Positions 45,215-54,662 of a stretch of DNA of 64,000 nucleotides are shown here, in pieces. Within the stretch, counting starts at the first letter, position 1, and every line of letters begins with the position of its first letter. The notes beneath the pieces are model-generated. The model was not told the origin of the DNA and ran no database searches. It worked only from the letters and a program-made list of their open reading frames with translations. This stretch comes from Paenibacillus sp. DMB20 (GTDB lineage Bacteria > Bacillota > Bacilli > Paenibacillales > Paenibacillaceae). The DNA lies in NCBI RefSeq assembly GCF_000987955.1, contig NZ_LAZU01000012.1:103113-167112 (forward strand). Direction: 5' to 3'. The translations under genes were made by a program, and so were the position numbers.

Positions 45215-46276
45215 ATGGGGAAATTGAAGATCGGTGTCATCGGAGCGGGTTCCATCTCCCAATTTCATTTGGGGGGATATAAAGCCTATCCGGACACGGA
45301 AATTTATGCTATCTGTGATTTGAACGAGGATCGTGCGCGGAAAAAAGCCGAAGAATTCGGAGCGGCGAAGGTTTTTACGGATTATCGCGATCTGCTGGCC
45401 CTGCCGGAGATTGATGCCGTCAGCATCTGCACCTGGAACAACTCGCATGCCGAGATCAGCATCGCCGCCCTGGAAGCGGGCAAACACGTGCTTGTCGAGA
45501 AACCCCTGTGCAAAACGGTCGAGGAAGCGCTGCGCGTAGAGGAAGCCGTACGCAAAAGCGGGAAGATTCTGCAGGTCGGGTTCGTCAGACGTTATGCGGA
45601 AAACACGCGGATACTAAAAAAGTTCATCGATGCGTCCGATCTAGGCGGGATCTATTACGCGAAAGCCTCGTGCCTGCGGCGGCTTGGAAATCCGGGCGGC
45701 TGGTTTGCGGACGTGGAGCGTTCGGGCGGAGGCCCGCTGATAGACCTGGGCGTTCATATTATCGATATCTGCTGGTATCTGATGGGCAAGCCGAAAGTGG
45801 TATCCGTCACGGGCAATACGTACAACCGCCTGGGCAACCGTTCCAATGTGGAACATCTGTCCTTCTATCAGGCTGCCGATTACGATGCCTCCAAGAATAC
45901 GGTGGAAGATATGGCCAACGCGCTCATCCGCTTTGATAACGGCGCTTCCTTGATGGTGGATGTCAGCTTTACGCTTCATGCCCAAAAGGACGAGCTTTCC
46001 GTGAAACTGTACGGCGATAAGGGCGGAGCCGAGCTTGAGCCCGAGCTGTCCATCGTGACGGAGAAACATAATACCATCCTGAATCTGGAGCCTCAGATCG
46101 ATAACAAATCGTTTGATTTTATCGGCGCCTTCAACAATGAGATGGCCACCTTTGCGGAAAGCATCCGGGGCAGCAAAACGACGCTTAGCCCGGTGGAGGA
46201 TGGCGTGGAAATAATGAAGATACTTTGTGCGATCTATGAATCCGCCGAAACGGGCAAAGAAATCGCATTTAAATAA
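45215..46276 (+). CDS. Gfo/Idh/MocA family oxidoreductase (second)
   Basis: A 353-residue dehydrogenase of typical length. The Rossmann motif GAGSISQFHLGGY is at residues 10-22 and the nicotinamide-site motif is VLVEKPLCKT. The catalytic-domain segment GGGPLIDLGVHIIDICWYLMG contains the conserved Asp/His pair of the family. GAGGAGG precedes ATG 45215. It follows a 96-base gap, so it may have its own promoter or be the last part of the operon, just before the isomerase gene. Confidence 0.88.
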   Translation: MGKLKIGVIGAGSISQFHLGGYKAYPDTEIYAICDLNEDRARKKAEEFGAAKVFTDYRDLLALPEIDAVSICTWNNSHAEISIAALEAGKHVLVEKPLCKTVEEALRVEEAVRKSGKILQVGFVRRYAENTRILKKFIDASDLGGIYYAKASCLRRLGNPGGWFADVERSGGGPLIDLGVHIIDICWYLMGKPKVVSVTGNTYNRLGNRSNVEHLSFYQAADYDASKNTVEDMANALIRFDNGASLMVDVSFTLHAQKDELSVKLYGDKGGAELEPELSIVTEKHNTILNLEPQIDNKSFDFIGAFNNEMATFAESIRGSKTTLSPVEDGVEIMKILCAIYESAETGKEIAFK

Positions 46277-46313
46277 CGTGCGGCTAGAGAATAGGACCGG
46301 GGAGGGTTCATAC

Positions 46314-47195
46314 ATGACGAAACTAACGAATAAAATCGGCGTCATCGTCGACAGCTTCGGCATCGGGGTGCGCGAAGGCTTGAAAAAAGCGAAGGACGTC
46401 GGCGCGGAAGGCGTGCAAATCTATGCGGTGAAAGGCGAGATGGATCCGGCTGTTCTGACAAGCGAAAACAAAAAGGAACTGAAATCGCTGCTGGACGGGC
46501 TGGGCCTTGAAATTTCCGCCCTTTGCGGGGATCTGGGAGGCCATGGCTTCCAAGATAAAACGGTAAACGCCGAGAAAATCGAAAAATCAAAACGCATTCT
46601 GGACCTGGCCGTTGAGCTGGGAACCAACGTCGTGACGACGCATATCGGAATCGTGCCGGATGACAAGAACAGCGAGGTTTACAGCGTGATGCAGGCGGCC
46701 TGTGAAGAGCTGTGCCAGTATGCAAGCTCCATGAACGCTTACTTTGCCATCGAAACGGGACCGGAGCCTGCGGCTCACCTAAAGGAATTCCTGGACGCGC
46801 TCTCCGGCAAAGGGGTATCCGTCAACTTTGACCCGGCCAATATGGTAATGGTAACCGGCGACGATCCGGTAAAGGGCGTACATATCCTGAAGGACTATAT
46901 CGTGCACACCCACGTAAAGGATGGCGTACGCAACCGCGATGTGGTGGATCCGCGGCTCGTTTACGGGGCGCTCGGTTTTGACGGCATGGACCACGAGAAG
47001 GTGGCTCAGCTCGTAACTTCCGGGGAGCTTTTCGCCGAGGTTCCGCTCGGCGAAGGCAAGGTGGACTTCGATGCCTACTTCCAGGCTTTGAACGACATTG
47101 GCTATAAAGGCTATCTGACGATCGAAAGAGAGGTCGGGGATCAACCGGAAGCGGATATACGAAAAGCGGTTCAATTTATCCGAAAATATCGCTGA
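46314..47195 (+). CDS. Sugar phosphate isomerase/epimerase (AP endonuclease 2-type TIM barrel)
   Basis: A 293-residue TIM barrel of the xylose-isomerase-like superfamily. Likely metal ligands are Glu in FAIETGPEP, Asp in VSVNFDPANM, His in YIVHTHVKDG and Glu in LTIEREVGD, in the correct order. These enzymes often work with Gfo/Idh dehydrogenases on inositol-like or keto-sugar substrates, as the neighbour suggests. ATG 46314 lies seven bases behind GGGAGGG. Followed by a terminator. Confidence 0.87.
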   Translation: MTKLTNKIGVIVDSFGIGVREGLKKAKDVGAEGVQIYAVKGEMDPAVLTSENKKELKSLLDGLGLEISALCGDLGGHGFQDKTVNAEKIEKSKRILDLAVELGTNVVTTHIGIVPDDKNSEVYSVMQAACEELCQYASSMNAYFAIETGPEPAAHLKEFLDALSGKGVSVNFDPANMVMVTGDDPVKGVHILKDYIVHTHVKDGVRNRDVVDPRLVYGALGFDGMDHEKVAQLVTSGELFAEVPLGEGKVDFDAYFQALNDIGYKGYLTIEREVGDQPEADIRKAVQFIRKYR

Positions 47196-47308
47196 TTTTT
47201 TCCGAAATGAGCTCTTATTCTTTTTTACCTTTCATCCCGTACCTTAATCGGTTTTCAAACCTTTCATGGCCAGGATAGATCCATAATAAGAAATAGAGCG
47301 TTTTGATC

Positions 47309-47343
47309 GAGGGATTTCACGCCGAAATCCCTCTTATTTTTTG
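47309..47343 (+). terminator. Terminator of the dehydrogenase/isomerase operon
   Basis: GAGGGATTTC (47309-47318) pairs perfectly with GAAATCCCTC (47324-47333), then TTATTTTTT. Confidence 0.88.
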
Positions 47344-47466
47344 TATTTCTACCGCTTTAGGTTTTTCTACACGCTAAAAACCTTGATTTTATGCGGTTTT
47401 TCCGAGGTGACCATGAAAATTGCACCTGAAACGACAGGCCGGGGAAATCCAATTCTTTACCGGAAC

Positions 47467-47534
47467 TGAAAGCGCTTTTATGATGTGGGTGGGTAGAAAT
47501 AAACGGATTCCGCAAACGATGCAAAGCGCTTACA
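47467..47534 (+). promoter_or_regulatory. Two CRE-like sites before the binding-protein gene
   Basis: TGAAAGCGCTTTTA (47467-47480) matches the CcpA box consensus TGWAANCGNTNWCA at 13 of 14 positions. GCAAAGCGCTTACA (47521-47534) matches at 12. Both hold the AAGCGCTT core, 54 bases apart. LacI-type sugar regulators are the alternative readers. Nothing else is seen between the terminator at 47343 and the gene at 47715. Confidence 0.5.
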
Positions 47535-47714
47535 TTTTATGTATTTCGCTCTGCCGAATGTTAAATCCGACCTGAATTGAAAGGGGGTAATGAACCGAAT
47601 TTCCAGGTTCCTGATGAACAGGTTATAAGAAATTGCTGGAATGAAATACGGGGGTTACTCAAACGGCTTCAATCACGATTCGCATTTTCAGACTATTTAT
47701 AGGGAGGAACAAAC

Positions 47715-49328
47715 ATGTCTAAGAAGTGGTTAAGTATGGCATTGGTTTTAACCTTGTTCTCATCGCTGCTTGCCGCCTGCGGCGGAGGCGGTAAGGAGGC
47801 AGCTCCTGAGAAAAACGAAAATACCCCATCGACTGAAACGGCAAAGCCGGCAGACCCGAACCAGTATGGCGATACAGGCGGATTGACGCTTCCGCTGGTC
47901 GATAAGCCTACCAAAATTACTTGGATGCTGCCGAGCGACAAAACCGATCTGAACACGTCGCTGATCGCCAAAGAAATAGAGAAGCGCACGGGGATTACGG
48001 TTGATTTCCAGGCCTATTCCAAGGCAACCTTTCAGGACAAGTTGAGAGTGGTTGTGGCTTCGGGCAAGCTGCCGGATATTTTTCACGGTTTGAAGCCGAA
48101 TGAGCTGAAGAAAATCGGCAAGCAAAATGCCGTTGTGGCCATTAATGAATACGCCGATAAACTCCCGAACTTCAAGAAATTATACATGGAAGAAAATCCG
48201 TGGGTGCTTACCTCTTACGGGGACGAAAAGGGGAATTTGTATTCGTGGCCGATTCACAACCTGAATCGGGACGTAAACCATGGCTTTATGTACCGGAAGG
48301 ATATTTTTGACGAATTGGGCATTAAAGAATGGACCAACACCGAAGAATTCTATCAGGCTTTGAAGGCTCTGAAAGAAAAGTATCCCGATTCCTATCCTTA
48401 CGCTTCCAAGAACAAAGAATTTATTTTCCGCGATTGGTCGTATGGTTGGGGAATCAGCGGCGCGAACTATCCGGTGTACTTTGATGAGTCCGCCAAGGTT
48501 TGGAAATTCGCGAGCATTCAGCCTGAGCATAAAGAGATGCTGGACTTCATGAAAAAACTTTACAACGAAGGATTGATGGATCCGGAATTCCTGACCGATA
48601 CCCAGGAAAGCTGGACGTCCAAAATGACGACAAGCAATAAAGCGTTTGTAACGTACGACTGGATCGGGCGTCTTGACATGTTCTACAACCAGATCAAAGA
48701 CACGAACCCTAAATACGATTTGAGATACGGAAATCCTGTGGGACCAACCGGCAACGGCATGAGCCTTCCGAAAATCGATGCCAGCTTCGGCATCGCCGTA
48801 ACGAACAATGAAAACAAGGAAGCTGCTTTGAAGCTGCTGGATTATCTGACCAGCCCATCCGGCGCCACGCTCGTTACCATGGGCGTGGAAGGCGAAACCT
48901 TCAAGATGGAAGGCGACAAAGTCGTATATCCGGAACTGACCGATGTTCCTCTGGTGGATATCAGCGTGCTTGAGGACAGATACGGCCTGTGGCTGGAGGG
49001 CATGTACTTGAACCCTGACAGACGCAGCGTTTACTACAACTTCACCGAGAAGGAACAGGAAGCTCAAGACAAGCGTTTGAAAGCGAACAGCTTCGAGCCG
49101 CTGGATCCGGTATTGAACTTCACGGATGCCGAATCCGCCACGATTGCCGAGCTTCAAGTGAATCTCGAGAAAAGCGCCAACGAGTTCAACTCGAAATATG
49201 TCCTGAACAAAGACTACGGGGACGCGCAATGGGCTGAATGGCAAAAAACAGCCGCCGCTCAGGGCGCCGACAAAATCGTCGAGATTTTCAACGCCGCACA
49301 ACAGCGTTTTGACGCATCCGCAAAATAA
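47715..49328 (+). CDS. Extracellular solute-binding lipoprotein, LplA type
   Basis: A 537-residue family 1 binding protein. The lipoprotein signal is MSKKWLSMALVLTLFSSLLA with Cys at LLAACGGG, followed by a flexible linker. The core (KITWMLPSDKTDLNTSLIAK, then VVVASGKLPDIFHG) matches large LplA-like proteins that bind oligosaccharides. GGGAGG precedes the start. It delivers substrate to the two permeases that follow. A GC-rich hairpin right behind it may raise its expression above theirs. Confidence 0.9.
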   Translation: MSKKWLSMALVLTLFSSLLAACGGGGKEAAPEKNENTPSTETAKPADPNQYGDTGGLTLPLVDKPTKITWMLPSDKTDLNTSLIAKEIEKRTGITVDFQAYSKATFQDKLRVVVASGKLPDIFHGLKPNELKKIGKQNAVVAINEYADKLPNFKKLYMEENPWVLTSYGDEKGNLYSWPIHNLNRDVNHGFMYRKDIFDELGIKEWTNTEEFYQALKALKEKYPDSYPYASKNKEFIFRDWSYGWGISGANYPVYFDESAKVWKFASIQPEHKEMLDFMKKLYNEGLMDPEFLTDTQESWTSKMTTSNKAFVTYDWIGRLDMFYNQIKDTNPKYDLRYGNPVGPTGNGMSLPKIDASFGIAVTNNENKEAALKLLDYLTSPSGATLVTMGVEGETFKMEGDKVVYPELTDVPLVDISVLEDRYGLWLEGMYLNPDRRSVYYNFTEKEQEAQDKRLKANSFEPLDPVLNFTDAESATIAELQVNLEKSANEFNSKYVLNKDYGDAQWAEWQKTAAAQGADKIVEIFNAAQQRFDASAK

Positions 49329-49365
49329 ATGTGCGACCCAATTAATTCGTAAATATAGGGTGACG

Positions 49366-49393
49366 GCAGCATTCGGCCTCGGCCGGGTGCTGC
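49366..49393 (+). other. Intercistronic hairpin behind the binding-protein gene
   Basis: GCAGCATTCGGCC (49366-49378) pairs with GGCCGGGTGCTGC (49381-49393), two G-U pairs and no T run. Such hairpins commonly protect the upstream message so that binding protein is made in excess. Confidence 0.6.
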
Positions 49394-49417
49394 TCATCAT
49401 CTAGAGGAGGCAACATC

Positions 49418-50386
49418 ATGGCACGCGCCGGCATCGAAACAGGCAAGTCAACGCCACCCAAAAAGGCGGCTGCAGGCCGCAAGCTAACGGCATTTCAGCA
49501 CATGAAGCGCGACAAACAGCTGCTGATTCTGTTTATTCCGTGCTTTTTGTTTTATCTTATCTTCCGTTACGGTCCTTTGTACGGCATGCTTATCGCGTTT
49601 AAGGATTACAGCGTATTTACAGGCATTATGGATAGCCCTTGGGTAGGATTCAAGCATTTTTCCAACTTTTTCAACGGTCCGGACTTCTGGCTTCTGTTCA
49701 AGAATACCCTTACCTTGGGCGTGCTTTCCCTTATTTTCTCATTCCCGTTCCCGATCATTTTGGCCGTATTGCTGAACGAAGTACGGCTTAAGTGGTTCAA
49801 GAAATCGGTGCAGACGATCAGCTATCTGCCATCATTCCTGTCCGTGGTGATCATCAGCAGCATGCTGATTGACTTCCTGTCGCCAAACAACGGGATTATC
49901 AACCAACTGCTCGCTGCAATAGGCTTTGAGAAAAAATATTTCCTTATCGACCCGGATTGGTTCCGTCCGGTGTATATCGCTTCCGACATTTGGACGAATA
50001 CCGGATACGAGGCGATTATTTACATGGCTGCCATCGCAGGCATCAGCCCTTCGCTGTACGAAGCGGCCAAGGTGGACGGCGCCAAGAGACGCCACATGAT
50101 TTTCAAGATCACGATTCCGGCCCTGATGCCGACGATCATCATCATGTTCATCCTGAAGACCGGCCAGATGCTTCGCATCGGTTATGAAAAGGTGCTCCTT
50201 CTCTATAACCCGATGACCTACGAAGTGGCGGACGTGTTCTCTACCTTCGTTTACCGGAAGGGCCTGCTGGAGGCGAACTACAGCTACGCCGCGGCTGTCG
50301 GATTGTTTGAAGCCGTTGTGGCCATGGTCCTGCTGCTCTCCTCGAACTTCCTCAGTAAAAAGATCGGAGGGAAAGGTCTGTGGTAA
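49418..50386 (+). CDS. Sugar ABC transporter permease, LplB type
   Basis: A 322-residue permease with an extended, basic N-terminus (about 35 residues), then six membrane segments. The ATPase-contact loop is EAAKVDGAKRRHMIFKITIP. RYGPLYGMLIAFKDYSVF is the LplB-type start. GAGGAGG precedes ATG 49418. It overlaps the next permease gene by seven bases. As in the first transporter locus, no ATPase gene is close, so an MsmX-like shared ATPase is inferred. Confidence 0.9.
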   Translation: MARAGIETGKSTPPKKAAAGRKLTAFQHMKRDKQLLILFIPCFLFYLIFRYGPLYGMLIAFKDYSVFTGIMDSPWVGFKHFSNFFNGPDFWLLFKNTLTLGVLSLIFSFPFPIILAVLLNEVRLKWFKKSVQTISYLPSFLSVVIISSMLIDFLSPNNGIINQLLAAIGFEKKYFLIDPDWFRPVYIASDIWTNTGYEAIIYMAAIAGISPSLYEAAKVDGAKRRHMIFKITIPALMPTIIIMFILKTGQMLRIGYEKVLLLYNPMTYEVADVFSTFVYRKGLLEANYSYAAAVGLFEAVVAMVLLLSSNFLSKKIGGKGLW

Positions 50387-51258
50387 CCAAAAAATTGAAT
50401 CTCAAAAACATCTCGCTGTTCTCTGTTGTTAACGGCATCATCATGCTGTGTCTATCGGTCGTGATCCTGTATCCCATCATTTATATTACGGCCGTTTCCT
50501 TCAGCGACACGGCATCCGTTCTGCAAGGCAAGGTCACGCTGCTTCCGAAAGGCTTCAATCTGGATGCGTATGCACAGGTGCTTAAAGACGAACGGATCCC
50601 GCGCGCATATCTGAATACCATCTTCTACACAACGCTCGGAACAACGATCAACCTGCTGATGACCGCAATCGCGGCCTATCCTTTGGCACGCAAGGACTTC
50701 TTTGGGCGCAAATTTTTCTTGCTGGCCATCGTGATGACGATGTTCCTGAACCCCGGCATCATTCCGAACTACCTGATCGTTCAGGAATTGGGGCTGATTG
50801 ACAGCGTTTGGGCGTTGGTGCTGCCTAACGCGATCTGGACGTTTGAATTGATCATTCTGAAAAGCTTCTATGAAAACATGTCGGAAGCGCTGCGCGAAGC
50901 CGCCGTGGTGGACGGCGCGTCGGAATACCGCATTTTGTTCCAGATCATGATCCCGCTTTCCAAACCGGCACTGGCCTCGATCGGCCTGTTCTACTTCATG
51001 GGACATTGGAACAGCTTTTTCATCCCGCTCATTTACCTGAATGACGCGACCATGTATCCGCTTCAGGTCGTCCTTCGGGATATGCTGATCTTTGCGGACA
51101 GCAGCAACAACACGAATCTCGTCGACGCCGCAGCGCTGGCTCCGCAGGCCATGAAGAACGCAACCATCGTGCTTTCGATGATTCCGGTGCTGCTCATTTA
51201 TCCGTTTGCGCAGAAGTATTTTGCCAAAGGCGTTATGCTAGGTTCCGAAAAAGGGTGA
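50380..51258 (+). CDS. Sugar ABC transporter permease, LplC/YtcP type
   Basis: A 292-residue partner permease with six membrane segments and the loop EAAVVDGASEYRILFQIMIP. The stretch MFLNPGIIPNYLIVQELGL is typical of YtcP-like proteins. GTG 50380 overlaps the previous gene and lies behind GGAGGGAAAGG. Completes the importer with the 47715-49328 lipoprotein. Confidence 0.9.
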   Translation: MVTKKLNLKNISLFSVVNGIIMLCLSVVILYPIIYITAVSFSDTASVLQGKVTLLPKGFNLDAYAQVLKDERIPRAYLNTIFYTTLGTTINLLMTAIAAYPLARKDFFGRKFFLLAIVMTMFLNPGIIPNYLIVQELGLIDSVWALVLPNAIWTFELIILKSFYENMSEALREAAVVDGASEYRILFQIMIPLSKPALASIGLFYFMGHWNSFFIPLIYLNDATMYPLQVVLRDMLIFADSSNNTNLVDAAALAPQAMKNATIVLSMIPVLLIYPFAQKYFAKGVMLGSEKG

Positions 51259-51323
51259 CGTAGAGCCTGCTTGAGTATAACATGGTGTTTATAGAAGGGA
51301 TGACATCAAGAGAGGTGATCCAT

Positions 51324-53558
51324 TTGAATCGATTGATCGCTAACAGAGGACTTCTACAAATCTTCTTCGCTCTGCAGCTGGTCGTCGGCATCATGTTCAT
51401 ATTCAACTATATCGTATACAAAAATTCGATTTCCGGAATATACGAAAAAGTGACGGAAAACAACAGGATGGTGATTAAAAACATCATCCAGTCGTTCGAT
51501 ACCAGCTTCTCTTCGATTAACAATCTGATGTTTAACATCCATGCGCTGCCTTACGAGCAGATCATGGACAGCGACGGCAAGCCCGATATGGAGAAGGTGC
51601 TGTCCCTGCAGGACAGCCTGGCCCGGATGGTAACGACCATGGACTTTGTGGAGGATGCCATCATTACTTACGATTACAAAATGGCGATCACCCCGCGCGG
51701 AACGAGCAGCATGGAGGCGCTGTTTGACCGGAAATATACAACGAATAAATACAATTCCGCTTTCTGGAACCATTTTATCCGTTCGGAGCATGATTTCACC
51801 GTGTTTCCGGCGGAAACCTATACGGAGAGCATAACGGGCTACAAACGGAATCTGATGGTAGCGGTCGACAGCAGCAAAATCAGGATGTCCAACAAAAAGC
51901 TGATGGTCATGATCGACGTGAACAAGCTGCTGAACAGCATCGACCTGAAGGCGATGATTCCGGGGGCGTCGCTAATCGTGCTGGACGCGGACCGGAATAT
52001 CATTCTCAGCACGGAAAAGGATCTGGATTTGGTTGAAATCCTGAACGATGTCTATTTCAATCCGTCCAGCGAAGCCTCCCTCACGCATGAGAACTTCGAG
52101 TATAATTTTTACAAGTCCGACTACAACGGGTTTATTTATATCAACAAGCTTCCATACAAATTCCAAAACATCGATTCGGTAACCGATGCGAACCAGTGGA
52201 TCATGTACGGAGCGATCGTGCTGACCGCCGTTATGTCGGTTCTGCTTAGCATCTATCTTTACAGGCCGGTCAAGAACATTCTGCATCTTCTCGGCGGCTC
52301 CAATGTGAAGGGCAACGATTTTGTCAAAATCCAGAGCGGAATCATCAAAATGCAGAGGGAGAACGAGTCGCTCAAGAATCAAATGGGCCTTGTGAACGCC
52401 GAAATCCGAAGGGGCGTGTTCCTGCAGGCGCTGGACGGGTACGCGCATTCGAGGGAATACGAGATGCAGATGCAGAACCATTATGCCTATCTGTTTCAGC
52501 GCAGGCATTTCGTATTGGCCTCCATCCATCTTCAGCCCTTGGACGGCAACGAGCTTCCGGAGCTTTCCGTGGAAGAGATCACGGAAATGATCGGGCATGG
52601 AATTCAGGAGAGCCTGGAGCATGCGGTCGTTTTTCATGAGGACCATCTGAAGTTTCTCGTCCTTATCGGGATCGAGCAGCCGTCGGAGCGAAAAAAAGCG
52701 CTGAAGCGGTTCGAAGGCTACGTTCGTCAGGCCGAGCACGATACCTTCGCCGGTTTTAAGCTGTGGGGCTGCGTCGGCCGCGTGTTCGAGTCCCAGATCA
52801 GCAACTGCCGGGAAGCCTATGAGGAGTTGCGGAACGGCTTTCTCTACCGCAGCGTCAACACGAAGGAATCGGTGACCGATACGGAGGCGATCCGTTTTGT
52901 TCCGGACATACATTTTCCGTTTCATAAAATGGATAAATTGTCGAACTGCCTGATGACCGGGAAGACGGACGAAGCGATGGATATCGTTGATGAAATTATT
53001 GATGAGAATGCTTCTTTGCGCGTTCATTTTCACCAACTGCTGCATATTGCGCAGACGATGTTCTTCATCATGCTGAGACAGGCCGATGCATCGGAAGAAA
53101 GCCGTCAAGAGCTGTTCCGCCTGGAAACAGAGGTGATGGGCCGGCTGCAGCGGGCATATCATCACCAGGAGATTCGCGAAGCGCTGATGGAGGGACTGCG
53201 CAGGGTAGCGGCGATGCGGAATTACGATCCGAAGAGCAAGCTGAATCCGGCTTTTATTTCCCAATATATTGAGCTTCATTACATGGAGAACCTGTATCTG
53301 GATCATATGGCGGAAGTGCTGGATACCAGCTCCAAGTATTTTTCCAACTACTTCAAAAAAACGTTCGGCGTGAACTATGTGGAGTACCTGAATAAGGTAA
53401 GACTGTCGCACGCCCGGGAGTATCTTAAAAATACGGATCTCAGCATTGCCGAGATCGGGGAGAAAACAGGCTTTACGAACTCTTCGACATTTACGACAAC
53501 GTTTAAAAAATATTGCGGCGTATCGCCGAGCGAATATCGCAAGAAAACCGTGAACTAG
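51324..53558 (+). CDS. Membrane-anchored AraC/YesN-type regulator
   Basis: A 744-residue regulator. A first membrane segment (about residues 10-30) and a second (about 293-313, IMYGAIVLTAVMSVLLSIYL) enclose a 260-residue extracellular sensor region. A cytoplasmic linker follows and the AraC DNA-binding domain is at the end (ISQYIELHYMENLYLDHMAE, then IAEIGEKTGFTNSSTFTTTF). Such proteins sense extracellular sugars and switch on the neighbouring transporter. TTG 51324 is chosen for its AGAGGTGA site; ATG 51300 touches its only purine run. Confidence 0.85.
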   Translation: MNRLIANRGLLQIFFALQLVVGIMFIFNYIVYKNSISGIYEKVTENNRMVIKNIIQSFDTSFSSINNLMFNIHALPYEQIMDSDGKPDMEKVLSLQDSLARMVTTMDFVEDAIITYDYKMAITPRGTSSMEALFDRKYTTNKYNSAFWNHFIRSEHDFTVFPAETYTESITGYKRNLMVAVDSSKIRMSNKKLMVMIDVNKLLNSIDLKAMIPGASLIVLDADRNIILSTEKDLDLVEILNDVYFNPSSEASLTHENFEYNFYKSDYNGFIYINKLPYKFQNIDSVTDANQWIMYGAIVLTAVMSVLLSIYLYRPVKNILHLLGGSNVKGNDFVKIQSGIIKMQRENESLKNQMGLVNAEIRRGVFLQALDGYAHSREYEMQMQNHYAYLFQRRHFVLASIHLQPLDGNELPELSVEEITEMIGHGIQESLEHAVVFHEDHLKFLVLIGIEQPSERKKALKRFEGYVRQAEHDTFAGFKLWGCVGRVFESQISNCREAYEELRNGFLYRSVNTKESVTDTEAIRFVPDIHFPFHKMDKLSNCLMTGKTDEAMDIVDEIIDENASLRVHFHQLLHIAQTMFFIMLRQADASEESRQELFRLETEVMGRLQRAYHHQEIREALMEGLRRVAAMRNYDPKSKLNPAFISQYIELHYMENLYLDHMAEVLDTSSKYFSNYFKKTFGVNYVEYLNKVRLSHAREYLKNTDLSIAEIGEKTGFTNSSTFTTTFKKYCGVSPSEYRKKTVN

Positions 53559-53577
53559 CGGACAGGAGGAGCCATGC

Positions 53578-54576
53578 ATGAAAGCAGTTACAACGCAGTA
53601 CGGGAAGGTTAACGTGGCAGAGATAGAGAGTCCTTCCCTGCCGGCGGGCCATGTGCGCATCCGCACCGAATATTCGGCCATCAGCCCCGGAACCGAGATG
53701 ACGTTCATTCATTCGCGATCCGAACAGCCGGCGGTTATAGGATACAGCGCGGTCGGCATCATTACGGAAATCGGCAAGCAGGTGACCGGCCTTCAGGTGG
53801 GGCAGCGCGTCGCCTGCTACGGGGCGCCTTTTGTGAGGCATGCCGAAGAGCTTGCCGTTCCGTCCAATTTGACCGCGCCGGTGCCAGAATCCGTTCGGCC
53901 GGAAGAGGCGGCTTTTGCCGGCCTCGGAGCGATCGCGATCCATGCCCTGCGCGTGGCCGACCTCCGGTTCGGGGAGTCTGCCGTTGTCGTGGGACTTGGC
54001 ATCTTGGGGCAGATCATTGCCCAAATCGCCTCGGCGGCAGCCTATCAGGTTCTTGGCTATGATCTGAACAAGGACCGCGCGGCCGCGATGAAAAGGCATA
54101 TCGTGCATGTGCATGACAATCAGGAAGAGCTTGAACGGAGCATTCCTTCCGTTACAGGCGGCCATGGAGCCGATAGCGTCATTTTGTGCGCCGGCGGTCC
54201 CGGGGAGGAGCTTATCAATTCCTCGCTGAAGTGGATCCGGGATCGGGGGAAAATCGTCATCGTCGGCGATTTGACCATGAACTTCGCCAGAGGGCTGATG
54301 TTCGGCAAGGAGGCGCAGGTGCTGATCTCGCGGGCCGGAGGCCCGGGGAGGTATGACGCCGGCTATGAGCTTGAAAACAAAGACTACCCCATCGGATATG
54401 TGCGTTGGACGGAGGGACGGAATATTGCGGAATTCATCCGTCTCCTTGAGGAAAAACGGATTTCCATGGAGCCGCTGATTTCCCGGATTGTGCCGATCGA
54501 TCAGGCGCAGGACGCTTATGATCAATACGGTCCGTCTTCCACGATTATGGGTACGGTCTTCAAATATGACAGCTAA
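53578..54576 (+). CDS. MDR-family dehydrogenase without obvious zinc ligands
   Basis: A 332-residue medium-chain dehydrogenase/reductase. The cofactor motif is VVVGLGILGQIIAQIA (about residue 140). The N-terminal EYSAISPGTEMTFI replaces the Cys-containing zinc site of alcohol dehydrogenases, as in BchC-like members, so catalysis is probably zinc-free. AGGAGG precedes ATG 53578. It follows the AraC gene by 19 bases and precedes an FAD oxidoreductase, suggesting oxidation steps on the imported substrate. Confidence 0.82.
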   Translation: MKAVTTQYGKVNVAEIESPSLPAGHVRIRTEYSAISPGTEMTFIHSRSEQPAVIGYSAVGIITEIGKQVTGLQVGQRVACYGAPFVRHAEELAVPSNLTAPVPESVRPEEAAFAGLGAIAIHALRVADLRFGESAVVVGLGILGQIIAQIASAAAYQVLGYDLNKDRAAAMKRHIVHVHDNQEELERSIPSVTGGHGADSVILCAGGPGEELINSSLKWIRDRGKIVIVGDLTMNFARGLMFGKEAQVLISRAGGPGRYDAGYELENKDYPIGYVRWTEGRNIAEFIRLLEEKRISMEPLISRIVPIDQAQDAYDQYGPSSTIMGTVFKYDS

Positions 54577-54594
54577 ATAAGGCCAACAAAAAAA

Positions 54595-54645
54595 GGGGCT
54601 GCAAAATCCCCGTTCCCGGGGAGCGAGACGCGTTTTGCAGGTCCC
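54595..54645 (+). other. Composite intercistronic hairpin
   Basis: Outer stem CTGCAAAA (54599-54606) with TTTTGCAG (54633-54640), extended by GGG/CCC. Inner stem TCCCC (54607-54611) with GGGGA (54618-54622). It ends just before the ribosome site of the oxidoreductase gene and could process or attenuate the message. Confidence 0.55.
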
Positions 54646-54662
54646 ATGGAGGTGTCGGTACG

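Noticed and set aside
47196..47714. Riboswitch upstream of the lipoprotein gene
   Set aside because: Only the operon terminator and two CRE-like sites are visible; no conserved aptamer-like core was recognised.
51972..53708. 578-codon open frame on the minus strand
   Set aside because: It mirrors the AraC/YesN gene, has no ribosome site and no recognisable family; high-GC third positions produce such antisense frames.
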